Source of the DNA: Tetrahymena thermophila SB210
Taxonomy: Eukaryota > Ciliophora > Oligohymenophorea > Hymenostomatida > Tetrahymenidae
Reading direction: 5' to 3'
DNA length: 64,000 nucleotides
Assembly: GCF_000189635.1 (NCBI RefSeq)
Contig: NW_002476481.1
Span: 620,001 to 684,000 of the forward strand
Part shown: one piece after another, positions 27,107 to 38,634 of the stretch
How positions within the stretch are numbered: position 1 is the stretch's first letter
Layout: each line of letters starts with the position of its first letter
Made by a program: the position numbers and the translations under genes
The notes under the pieces: model-generated
What the model saw: only the letters and a program-made list of their open reading frames with translations
The model's database searches: none
What the model was told of the DNA's origin: nothing

Positions 27107-27864
27107 TTAATTACATTTTAAGTTTGATTAAATTGATTAAAGACTATCTTCATTCAAATAATTAAATATGAAAACTAACTATAATAATTACTTATAATAA
27201 AATTCGTTTGTTATATATTGGTTTTTACAATTAATAATATTTCTTGCGAATCGAAATACTAAATTAACTTTTTTATCTTAAACAATAAAAATATTTGAAA
27301 ACTAGCAAAACAGTTAGTTATTAATAGATTAATCAGAACATATTTTCTTAACTTTTTATTCATATAAATATTTACTCTACTAAATTTATTAGTGATTTCC
27401 TATTAAAATATTGGTAATAATATTAAATTTATTTTTTATGATATATTGTAAATTATCATTAATTTAGGCCACAATTCCTCCTAATTTTTACGAAGTTTTT
27501 AGTCTTAAGACATTAAGACATAACAAATAAGATAAAAAATTAGAAATCTGAGATTCTTAGTTAATTAGGATACACAGTAGATTTATATAGAAATAAAGTA
27601 AATAAAATTTATTAGTTTGTTTTACATTTTTAAACTGTAAAATAATAACAAACCCTAATTTATTCACTTTAATTAAATGGTTCGAAACTAATTTAATTAT
27701 TTTTTTTATTTTATGGGAAAATAAATCTGAATCAATAAATTAGTTTCGAAGCTAACTCGTTAATTTGCTATAATTAGTAGGGATAAGGCATTAATAATTT
27801 ATAAAATTATTTGAAATAATAAAAACAAAATAAATATAAATATAAAATTATTTATTGCAAAAAT
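27107..27864. other. Spacer upstream of the arrestin-like gene
   Basis: A/T-rich region between same-strand genes. Its one notable element is the 15-bp perfect inverted repeat at 27681-27750, listed separately. Confidence 0.65.
27681..27750. repeat. 15-bp perfect inverted repeat
   Basis: Bases 27681-27695 (TTCGAAACTAATTTA) are the exact reverse complement of 27736-27750, separated by 40 bases. The element ends about 115 bases before the start codon of the arrestin-like gene, so it sits in its promoter or 5' leader and could fold as a hairpin in DNA or RNA. Confidence 0.75.
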
Positions 27865-29265
27865 ATGGGATAAAGCCCTCTAAAAGGTGTACCTGTATCA
27901 ACTAATTAATCTATTTAGATTTAATTACCAAAAAAATCTTTTACCTCTAATGAATCTATTAAAGGAACTGTCAATATCAATTTAGAGAGGCCTTTCTAAG
28001 GATAATTTTTATAATTGACTCTCTATGGAATTGAAGAGATACATTTCAACTATGGTGCTTTTGCTGAAGGTCATAAAACAAGAACAATACTCTATGTTAA
28101 TGAGATTAACCGTTTTCTAAAATTTTCTATCCCTCTATATGATTTTTCTAATGGATCTAATTCTTCGAATTTTATAATTTAACCTCGTTAAGCAGTAATT
28201 CCTTTTTAATTAGATGTTGCCTAAGTATTGCCATCATCATTAACATATAAATTAGATTAATATAATTATTGTTCAATAAAATACATTTTATAAGCTGAAC
28301 TGCTACCATCACAAGCGTAAGAGGAACCAATTAGCTCTTTTTAAAATATAGCAATCAAGTAAATAGTTTCAACTGAAGATTACCCTAAATAAGCAGATGC
28401 AATTTAATCGCCTAGTATTTGTTTTGGTCTTTGTTGCGGAACAGGAAAAATAAAATACAAAATGACAACAGATTCAAGATCATTTTCTCCAGGCGAATAA
28501 CTACATGTTAATTTTGATATAGATATAAGTTAATTTAAAAAGAAAATCTTGCATTTTAATGTATAATTTTAAGGAAGATTATTCATGAATTCAAAGAAAG
28601 ATTAAGAGTAAAAATAATTTATCAATCATTTTGAATCTAAAGATATAAAACCTATAAGTCTAAAAACTTAAAATTCCACCTCAATTAATCTTCCAATTTA
28701 ATTTTAAATACCTGAAGGTATTAACTTAACTAGCAATGGTTTTCTATTTAACCAAGAGTATAATATAATTGTTGTTCCTATAATAGATTCTTTTTGGTAT
28801 GTCAGTGATGATGCTGCAGTAGGTGTAGAAATTTTTATTAATCCTAAGCTAAGCTAAAATCGAGATTAATAAATTCCTCCGCTAGAGTAGCTATCTTGCT
28901 TTAAAAATTGGAGTCCAGTTGAGTTGCAACCAACTTAGTTTAACAAATTTTAAATGCTTAATTATTAATTACACAAATAGAATTTTTTCTCTCAATAAGA
29001 ATTTAATGTTAATAAAGAATTATAAGTTTAGGGCATGCATACTGTTAGTAATTTTATTGATAACTAAGATTATGAATAAAAAATGCTAAAAGAAAATATG
29101 AAATAACTAGACTAAGGATAGAATAATACTTAATAGCAAATTGAAACTAAATAAAAATTAGAAACTTAATAATAATTAAATACCATTTAACAATTTGAAA
29201 CATAAGGTATTTAACTTGATATTTAACCAATGATGTAAAATCAAAATCAAAGATAATGCCGATGA
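27865..29265 (+). CDS. Arrestin-fold (alpha-arrestin-like) domain protein
   Basis: Single-exon ciliate-code frame of 466 residues. The order of features follows the arrestin fold. An N-terminal beta-sandwich begins with VNINLERPFQGQF (about residue 40). LPSSLTYKLDQYNYCSIKYI (about 121-142) is the conserved LPxS..Y....I.Y segment that closes the first lobe. CCGTGKIKYKMTTDS and SFSPGEQLHVNFDI (about 189-215) match the start of the C-terminal lobe, where alpha-arrestins carry the same GxxxxPGE motif. NIIVVPIIDSFWYVSDDAAV ends the fold. The last ~100 residues are a Gln/Asn-rich helical tail. Alpha-arrestins in other eukaryotes are trafficking adaptors for membrane cargo; no PPxY motif was seen in the tail, so a ubiquitin-ligase link is not supported. 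Upstream lies a 15-bp inverted repeat. Confidence 0.85.
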
Positions 29266-29942
29266 TATTTTTACGATTAACTATACAATTTACATTATAA
29301 AGAAATAAGTAAGTTTATTATTATAAGTATATTTTATATTTTTTTGTGTTAAAAAAATTAGTATTTATTTTCTTAGAAATATAAATAAATTTGAATTAAA
29401 TTTATTATAACGTGTATTTATTTAAAAATAATTTGTTGGAAAAATGCTATAAAATTCAAAAATGTAAAAAAAATACAAATATAATTTTATTACATAATAT
29501 ATCTAGTAAAATACTTTTTATAAAAACTTATCAGGAACTTTATATATAAAGTAGTTTTATTTAATACAAAAAAGTGGTCTAGCCAGATTTTCAAATACCA
29601 ATTTTTATAAAAATTTTTTATTCAAGAAAATCATTCTTGATAAGTTTTTCACCAACAAAATATTTGTTTCTGATAAATATAAATAAATTTTATAAATATC
29701 AAATCAGGGAATTAGAAATTTTTTGATAGCATTTCTGGTCATAATTGATTATTTATATCATCAAAAATATCTTTTTTTTTATTTGACTTGAGAAAAGGGA
29801 TTTTGAAAAATATATATCTAAATTTTGTTTTATAAATATATCAGGATAAGAATAAAGATAAAAAATAAATAAATCAATTAACAAAGATAATAAAATATAA
29901 ATAAATTCATTTAGGTTACTTTTAAATCATTGATTATCGCTA
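29266..29942. other. Intergenic spacer, same-strand neighbours
   Basis: 677 nt of A/T-rich spacer between the arrestin-like and lipase-like genes. No repeat, RNA gene or motif could be supported. Confidence 0.65.
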
Positions 29943-31808
29943 ATGAAAAAACAATTTTATACACTAGTTATTGCGATTTATTACCTAAATCTGATAGTTT
30001 GCTAATAAGGATTTGTTAAAACAGAATACACTGAAGTAATATCTGTTTTAAATGATGCAATTTATAGTGCTTTAGATGAAACCTATGGTTAAACAGAGGT
30101 TATAAGAATATAACAAAGGCTCCTTTAAATTTAAAATTAATATCCTTAAACTATAGATGTTGTTAAAGGCTTATAAGTATTACAGGCATCTGAAAGGTAT
30201 GCTATAATTATAAATAAGGATCAGAGATAAGTTTTCCTTGCTATTAGAGGCACAGATACGCTCAAAGTTAGTTTGGAGTAAGATTCTTAAACATGGCTTA
30301 GCAATATGCCTATTTATTCATATGATATCGCTTAAATTATGAGTCACAATATGACAGATTTTTCTAAATAAGGATTTGATGTTATAGTTTGTGGTCACTC
30401 TGTTGGTGCTACTTTGGCTCTTCTTACTTGCTCAAATAACTCATGGATTAAGCACTGCGAAATTCACAATCCTTATTTAGATGATAGTTTTGTGGACAAA
30501 ATTAATCCATTATTGAGAGCAACGATGATGCAAAAGAAAATCATAATTTAGGAAACTATTAATGATTACCTCAGTCAACGATATCCAACTAAGTAAATGG
30601 ATGCTGTGTATAGCTTTTTTGATATTAAAGGTATAGGTTAATAATTAGGTAGCGATACATGCATTACATTATTTGTAAAAGCTCATTTATATGAAAGAAT
30701 AAATTATATCTTTAATTCTTAAGAATAAGAAAGATTGAAAAAAATCGATCAAATAGAATAGAATCTCAAATAAATCACTGACTAATTCTTAGAAAAATTT
30801 GCTTGGCTCTTTTATTCAATCAGATAATGTTAATACAATTAATATTTTAATTTATATTACAATGCATGTTAATCTTGTCCTCCTAATTTTGGTTGTACTT
30901 CAAGTTTTCTTGGACCTTACACTTGTAGATTAGGATCTATTCCAAATTAGTAAACTGGAAATTGTGATAGTTGTGGTTAAGGAAAATTTGCTGATTTAGG
31001 TAGCTTGATGTGCTAAGATTGCTAACTTGGCTCTTATTGTGTGAATGGTGTTAAAATAGAGTGTCCTGAAGGAACTTTTAATAATGATCCAAAAAGTTAG
31101 TAATGTTAAAAATGCAGTAGCAGATTTTTTTAAAACGAAAAAGGTTAAAGTATTTGCAAGCAATGTCCTCCAGGTTATTAATGCCCAACACCTGGTATGA
31201 TCTAACCAATCCCATGTATGCCTGGCACATATAATCCTCGTTTTAAAGAGGATTAATGCTACTTGTGTGATCCTGGATCTTATTAAACATAATCTGGATA
31301 ATCTTCTTGTGATCTTTGCCCAGAAGGATTCAAATGTCCTGCAAAAGATTAAAGTCCAATTCCATGTCCACCTGGTTACTACAATTCAAATAAAAAATAA
31401 ACTTAGTGCTATATTTGCGATTTAGGTTTATATCAAACTAATTATGGTTAGTCTTTTTGTGAGCGTTGTCCAGCAGGTAATTATTGTCCTAGATAGGATC
31501 AAGAACCTATTCCTTGTCCTCCAGGCACGTATAACCGTAATACTAAATAAGATTAATGCTATTAATGTGATCCTGGTAGATACCAAACTTAATAAGGTAT
31601 GAGCTTTTGCAACGAATGTCCTGAAGGTTATCAATGTCCTTCTAGAAATTTAGATCCAATACCTTGCCCTCCAAATACATACAATGCTAATAAGAACTAA
31701 GATCGCTGCTATCCATGTAGTGCATCATAATATTAACCTCTTAGTGGTCAGACTTCATGTATCCCAATCCCTAAAACCTTTCTCAATTAATAAAATGAAA
31801 TATTCTGA
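29943..31808 (+). CDS. Secreted class 3 lipase-like domain fused to GCC2/GCC3 cysteine repeats
   Basis: Single-exon frame of 621 residues with a signal peptide (MKKQFYTLVIAIYYLNLIVC). Residues about 60-290 look like an alpha/beta-hydrolase of the class 3 (fungal-type) lipase family: QVFLAIRGTDTLK is the conserved FRGT-type strand and VIVCGHSVGATLALL holds the GxSxG nucleophile elbow with Ser153; a possible catalytic His lies in FVKAHLYERI. From about residue 308 to 606 the chain becomes cysteine-rich with about seven units of the form CPPGTYN...QCYLCDPGSYQ, the GCC2/GCC3 (ephrin-receptor-like) repeat common in ciliate surface and secreted proteins. No transmembrane helix follows, so the product is probably secreted or lumenal, with the repeats acting as an adhesion or targeting module. 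The joining of the two domains is unusual. Confidence 0.87.
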
Positions 31809-34800
31809 AGCATAAAGTATTAAATGAGATATATATTTTATTAGTGTTTTTAATAAGAAAATATATTTATTTAAAAATAAAACAAAACTATAAAAATCAT
31901 TGCAAAAAATTTATTAATTTTCCATATTTTTGATTATTCAACAAATACTTTTAATAAATTAGAGTTCTTTAAAAAACTAAATAAAATTTCAACAATTAAA
32001 TAAATTTTCTTGTAGAACTTGTTTTAAAAAATTTGAAAAATCATAAAAATTATAGAATGTAAACTTAGCAATAAGAATAAATATCTTCAATAAAAAATTA
32101 AGTAGATAAATTTTAAAGCATAAGCAAATAAGCAAGTAGTTTGATAAATAATGTTATAAAAAATGATTTTGGTTTACATAAATTTTACTTATTTTATTTA
32201 AATCTAAAAGCTGAAAAAAAATTAAAATAAATAAAACTTGAACTATTAAATGATAAAAAATTAATTTTTTTATCAAGATATTTGATTGAGGAATTCAAAT
32301 CATTAAAATCATTGGATTATGAATTTTAAATACACATTTTTTAGAATTTTAAGACTTTAGTTAAAGAAAATCATCAAAAAATAATTTCTCTGTTCATTTT
32401 GTTTTAAAGAGAGAATATTATCAATTTTGAAATTCTTATTTTATAATCCTACTTTATAATTTAGTAATTTAGTTCATCTTATTAAAAAATTAATTATTTA
32501 TTAAAGTAAAATTTTGTTTATATATGTTTACAAACTGAATTTTAAATACTAAATACTGCATTTTTTCATCAATTAAGATCGAAAACTTATTTTTTAAGTT
32601 ATTTGATTTTTTAAAAAAGTTTAAAATTATTTTTTTTAATTGAAAATAAATAAAAAACAAAGCTTTAAAAATTGTTTGAGCAAGAATTTCTAAAAAATGT
32701 TAAAAATTTATGATTTTTCTAGATCATAATTAATATAATAATACTAAATTTTAAACTTATAAGTAGATAGATAGATAAGTAAATAATTAATAGTCATTTT
32801 GTTCTTGTAAAAATATTTTTAAATGTTTGGAAATATTTAATATAAAAATATTATCAATAGTTCGCTTGCTTGATAGAAAATTCATATTCAAAAAAACAAA
32901 ACAAAAATCATGGATGAAAGAACATCAAAAATTTACTAGATTTTTTAATTACTTATGGCAAATGAGAAAATTTAAATTATTTCTGTAATAGTGAGAATTA
33001 AGAGATATATTAATATTAAATTTGTAATATTTAATTGAGTAAATTGCCACTATAACATTAAAAAATTATAATCAATTAGTGGTAGAAATTTTTAATAAAA
33101 ATATTATATTATATTTAAAGATTTTAATAAAATACTATTCAACAAAGAAAGAATAAAAACAGAATTAAAATAAATGTTGAATATTTTATAGCGTATAGAA
33201 GAGTATTTTATATATTTAGTAATTATTAAATATATGGCTGTTACTAATTTATTAATAGTAATAGTATTATTATGCTAAATAATTTAATCTTAATAATTTT
33301 ATAGGACAAAAATTTAATTTACGATTATACTCAAACATTCATATGTGCTATATTTAAATCGTTGGGATTTAAATATTTTTTTAGTATTATTAATTAACAT
33401 TATTAAGAATTAGTGGATATAGATTTAAGACACAAATATTATACTATTGACTTCTTAAGTGAATAGTTCTTGTAATATATGATTTTTTTTTTATTAGTTT
33501 ATTACTTTCCTTAAGCTACAGAAAGTAAAGTAAATGAATTATTCTCTTTTTATTATTTAGAAAAATTCAACACTATTTGTTGATATATATAATAAGCTAT
33601 TATATTAAAACATTGTGGATATAATTTTAAAAGACTAAAATTATTATTATTGACTGTTTTTGTTTATTTAATAAACTAATTTATTACTTATTTGTAGCAT
33701 ACAATAAAATATATTCTTCCCGATTTATTGTTATAAAATGCCAATCAGTATGGTAGTTACAAATAATTAATAACTTAAAATTTGTTTTTCTTATGTATTG
33801 AGAAAAGATTTTCCCTGATAAAAATGATTTATCGTTTAATAATAAATTACATTTTCTTTCATCAAATTTAAATGCTCAACAAAGTATTAATTTTCATGGG
33901 TTTTACTTTAATACAAATAATTGCATCATTATTATATGTAAATTAGTAAGGCGAAGAACTATCTCTTTCTTTATAAATTAAATAACAAAATTTTTATAAC
34001 CTTTAAAGAAAATTACTTTTTTAACTTGAATTTTAATTTTATAAATTTATGTTTGTTTTTTTATAAATTTGAGAAAAGTTTCAATAGTATTTTAATATGA
34101 ATTAAATGTTAAAATAAAAATTTGGGTCTTTAGTAATGACACTTCAACCTTAATTTTTATGTTTTACACTTCTTAATAAATTAATTTAACAATTAACATT
34201 AAAATTCTTTTGATTACAATATAAAATTTCTGTTAAAAAAGCAATTTATTTTTGGTCGTATTTATACATATAAATATAATTTGCTTGAAAATTGCTATGT
34301 TTATAGAATTCTATATTTTAAGTGTAAAATATAAATGATCGAATGGTGATATTTTAATTGAAAGTAATGTTAAAATGATGAATTTTATGTAAAAAAATAT
34401 CTTACAGTAACAGTTTAATAATTTATCACTTTTCTAGATATTTACTTCTAAATTAATAATATATTTATTATTATGCTTTTGTATTCCTTTATTTTTTCTT
34501 TAAAAAAAAAAGAATAAAGTAAGCTCTTTGCTAATACAAGTAAGTTGATTCTTTTGGTTTAGTTAATTTAAAATTTAATTAGAATTTGTGAGATTCTAAA
34601 TTATTGTTATAGTTAAAAAGTAAGCTTTGTAAAGAGAATATTAAAATAGCTTAAGGTTGAAAGATAAAAACTTAAAAAATGTAAAATAGTATGAATAAAA
34701 TAAAATGCTTGATTTTTTCAATACAAAGGTCCAAAAATAATTGACATTTTAGGAATAGCTTCATATGAAATTTGATAGTTAATTTTACTAAAGACATGCA

Positions 34801-35712
34801 AATAGATTAAAAATATCAAAAATTTAATGAAAAATTGAGTAACATGTAAAATAAAGGGTGGTTTTTATCTTACATTTATATAAATAAAAAGATTGATTTA
34901 AGCATAAATCAATATTAAATTATATGCTTATGAATATAAAAAAATTATATTTGCTATCTTGTTTGTTATGATATTTTTTAAAATTGTAAAATAAAAATAT
35001 GAAATTGAAAGATTAATAGAGGCTGGATAAATTGATAAATAAATAGATAAGCAAGCAATCAAAAATAAATTAATATAAGTAAATTTGAAAGCAGAAATTA
35101 ATTAAAGATAATTTGATTGAATTTATTAGTTAAAAGTGAATGATTAATTTATTAAGCAGATTAACTAAAATAAAAAAAGATCTTAGTTGAAAAATAGATA
35201 AAATAAGCGATGATGTTCATTTGTTTTTGCGATTTGAATACCTCAGTAATAATAACCGAATTAATTAGAAAAGGGAAATAAAATTTTTTAAGAAAAAAAA
35301 GATGAAAATGTAAATAGTAATTCACTTTTCTAAATTCTGAATGAAAAATTTATATAGATTTGGATTGTAAACAGCATTGACAGATATTCTATAAATTTTT
35401 TTAGATTCTTGACTCATATTTTATTTTTTTTGAAAAAAATTTTTAGTTAAAAGCATAAAACATTAATAAATTTTGTAATAGGGGGATTTTCCAATCAAAT
35501 AGCGAGATAAATGCTACAAAATAATTCATAATTATTCTAAACTTTTTGTTGTTGATTTTATTTATTTGAAACAGAAATCTGTTACAAGAAATTTTTGTAA
35601 GCATCTCTTTGTCATTATTTAAAGAAATTTTTAGATAATTTTATTTTACACTTTATAACTAAATAAATATTCTTTTTGATTTTTATTTGAGCTTCCTATG
35701 CTATTTGCTATT

Positions 35713-35791
35713 TTCCCCAGCATAAGAACTGAATATTAGCTAAAAGTACAAAGGAGTAATTTTAATACCTTTCACTGCATGAGCTGGGGAA
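35713..35791. ncRNA. Candidate structured RNA element (GC-rich stem in A/T-rich DNA)
   Basis: TTCCCCAGC at 35713-35721 is the perfect reverse complement of GCTGGGGAA at 35783-35791, a 9-bp stem with six G-C pairs in a region where G-C pairs are rare. Inside, AAAGG (35750-35754) can pair with CCTTT (35768-35772). The right arm of the outer stem could alternatively pair with GTTCCC just downstream (35838-35844). No known RNA family was recognised and the strand cannot be decided from the fold. Confidence 0.4.
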
Positions 35792-36387
35792 TGTTAGACT
35801 ATGTTTTTTAGTAACCTTGTGAACGAGTGAGTTCTAAAGTTCCCTATTACAAATTAATAAGACTTAAGATTAATCTTACATATGTTTTATAAGTTTTTTT
35901 GTGCGAGTTAGAGAGTAATGTTTACGGCCTCTGAATATTTTTGTAGTAAGCAATCAAGTTTATTTATAGGATTATTTCAAAATTTTAATCATACCTATGT
36001 TTGTTTGTTTGCTTGCTTGAAGAAATGCGATAAAAATTAGAATGGGGTTAGAAAATATTGAAAATTTTAAAGAATCTATCTATTTATCTATTAATAATAA
36101 TCAATCAAATTATATATTTTAATAATCTTGAGTATTTGCTTGTTTGATAATTTTATTAATTTTGATATGGTTAATTGAATTTCTTAGTTTGATTAATGTT
36201 ATTAGATTGAAAGGAAACTAGGTGTGTATGTATGATTGTATTGGGAGGGAGGTATTTGATTTTTCTTTGATTTAGGCTCTTAATTTCTTTTAGATTATCT
36301 AAGAATTTAATTGAAAATGAAAATATGTAGTGTAACATATGAGCATTAAAATATGAATAAGTAAAATTGCTGATTTATAAAGCGTAG

Positions 36388-36476
36388 TGATGAGGATTAG
36401 ATTTAATTTGATAAATCTAACGAATTTCAGCGATGGATTAGCTAGAACGGGTTTTTAGCCTCACAAATTCTCATCA
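36388..36476. ncRNA. Candidate structured RNA element (11-bp closing stem)
   Basis: TGATGAGGATT (36388-36398) pairs with AATTCTCATCA (36466-36476), 11 bp with one G-T wobble. The loop holds a second hairpin, AGATTT (36399-36404) with AAATCT (36413-36418), and a short GCTA/TAGC pair (36441-36444 with 36456-36459). The left arm also contains GTGATGA, a perfect box C consensus, with a CTGA at 36598-36601 that could serve as box D, but the spacing is long and the terminal stem weak. A small nucleolar RNA is possible and unproven. Confidence 0.3.
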
Positions 36477-38598
36477 GATTGTAATATACACTATTTGGTT
36501 ATATTAAAAGCTGGTTATTTCTATTGTAATGTTATAAGTGCTTATCAGATCTGTGGCCAGCGCAACCTAGAATTAATATTTTACAAATGCCTTATCTCTG
36601 ATTGATTACTTAGCTTTTGAAGGCTACTGATTTTTTTATCATCGGATTCTCTCAGTCAGCAAACTAGAAAATTCTTACTTAAATATTTTAGCAAATGGCA
36701 TTCTTTTTTATAATTTTTCGCAATTAAATTTATTTATTGTGTATAACTAAGTGTGCTTAACTACGTAATTAAGAATTTTTTGTGTTTTCTCAGCTTGTGC
36801 ATACAAAAATATAATATTGAGAGCTTACAGACTTGCATCGACTTTTGCAATTTATTTTTCTCAAATATTTAATTTCGGATTTTAAATTTCAGCAAAAAGA
36901 ATAAATTCTGAGTGCATTGTAAGCTACGTGAGGTAATATCGTATGATATAATATCGATTAAATTAACTTTTAAATATACGTCTTTTAATTAGCTATGCCC
37001 TAGTTGGAGCTAGCCTAAACTGAATTTAGTGAGAAGTTTTTACATTTGAAATTTTGATGGACCAATTTATGGTCTAATTAATTATCTTACTTTTTAAAAG
37101 AAAATTTATCATCTATTTAGAAAATTGGCACTTAATCAATCAAATCAAACAGATAAATGAATATTTTATGCTTTCTTTAGCGAGTGTAAACTTACGGATT
37201 AACCTATTCTAATTTTAAATTCCTAAACTGAAACACGAAAAGCTGGCTGACTATGAAAAAAATTTATTTGTTTTTCTTTTTATTTTAATTTTCAAAGCAG
37301 ATTTCTTTATTTATTTTTGCAATTTTTTTTTTCATTTTTTTATCAAAATGTTTACAGTCTCATTAATTCTTAAGTTCAAATATAAAATTTTCTCAAATTT
37401 TCCATAAATGCTTTTGCGTTATTTCTCAAGAAAATATTACATTTTTCAAATTAGTTCCAGTGAAAGCAAATATGTTGAGTGATTATTAGTTATAGTACAT
37501 TATGCTACTGCAATTCTGTAAGGTTTTTCATATAGCCTTCTACAAATTTTGAAAAAAATTTAGATAATAAAGAGCAAAAATTATATAGAAATTGCATTTT
37601 TGTCAAATTCCTATTCCATAAAATATATGTAAAAGAAGTTAATTATGATGTGAAGGTTACATAAAGGCAAACAGAAATCAATTAAATGAAAAAAATTGAA
37701 TAAATAAATTGCGAAATTGCTTTTTCATACATTTTAAACTTTCTGCAAATTTTAACTCAACTTGACTTTATCAAAAAAAATATAAATCATCTAATGTTGC
37801 TCAGCAAGCAAACTGTAATTTTTTCAACCCAAAAGGATAGAAGAGAAAAATCACCAAACTTTTATGAAAATATTTTTCTGATTCTTCATAGTATTCCTGA
37901 GTTCCTAAAATAAACCTTTAAAAGTATAAATTTATTTTTTGCTTTATTAAGAGTCTTTAAATATTTATAAATACTTGTTAGCTGAGCATAAATGTGTACT
38001 CAAATATGAAAATTTATTTTGAACTACTCGATGAGCGCTACTATATTTTCTATAGAAATTAACAAATATGTTCTAACATTTAAAAAATTTGCTTATATAA
38101 AAATAAATTTATACAAAAAAGCTAATAGAAAAATTTTTGTTTTCTATTTATGGAGTCAGATAATCTTTAGTAACATAAGAAGCTCTATAAAATATAATTT
38201 GGCATTTGAATACTAAAGTTGTAATTATTTAAAGAATAGTCAGTATATGGTTTAAAAGGTATAATAAAAACAGTTTATCTGAAATGACTGTAGGTTATTT
38301 TAAAGAATTTATATAAAGTCTAAATGAAATTGAGAGAAGCGTTGTGGATCTGAAAATTGTATTTTTCTTAAAATGAGTTTTTAAATTTTGTCAAGTAATA
38401 TTTTAAATATTATCTAAGAAAACAAAATTTGTAGAAAGCTAAGTTTTTCAAGCTAGCTGGCGTTAAACAAAAGTATCAGAATATATTTATAAACAGAGAA
38501 TAGAATATGTTAATTCCTTTTGTTTTTTCTTAAAAGAATTTGCTGGCTTCTTTTATTTTCAGTTGAGAAAGCTATATATGCAAATATAATATTATGTT

Positions 38599-38634
38599 TG
38601 TATGCATGCATGCATGTATGGATGGATGGATGAG
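38599..38634. repeat. Compound tetranucleotide microsatellite
   Basis: A (TGCA)n run passes directly into a (TGGA)n run over about 36 bases. It lies in the gene-poor block with no gene nearby. Confidence 0.85.

Noticed and set aside
27679..27690. GGTTCGAAAC resembling a tRNA B box; also a similar minus-strand match near 41860.
   Set aside because: No CC after the motif, no A box at the right distance and no cloverleaf. At 27679 the motif is an arm of an inverted repeat.
33407..33700. Possible ~200-bp direct duplication (two GTGGATATA...TTATTGACT segments).
   Set aside because: Similarity is mostly A/T words and falls off quickly; not separable from background by eye.
38031..38282. An 83-codon frame in the gene-poor block.
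   Set aside because: Short, no homology, no splice-compatible neighbours, composition no different from spacer.
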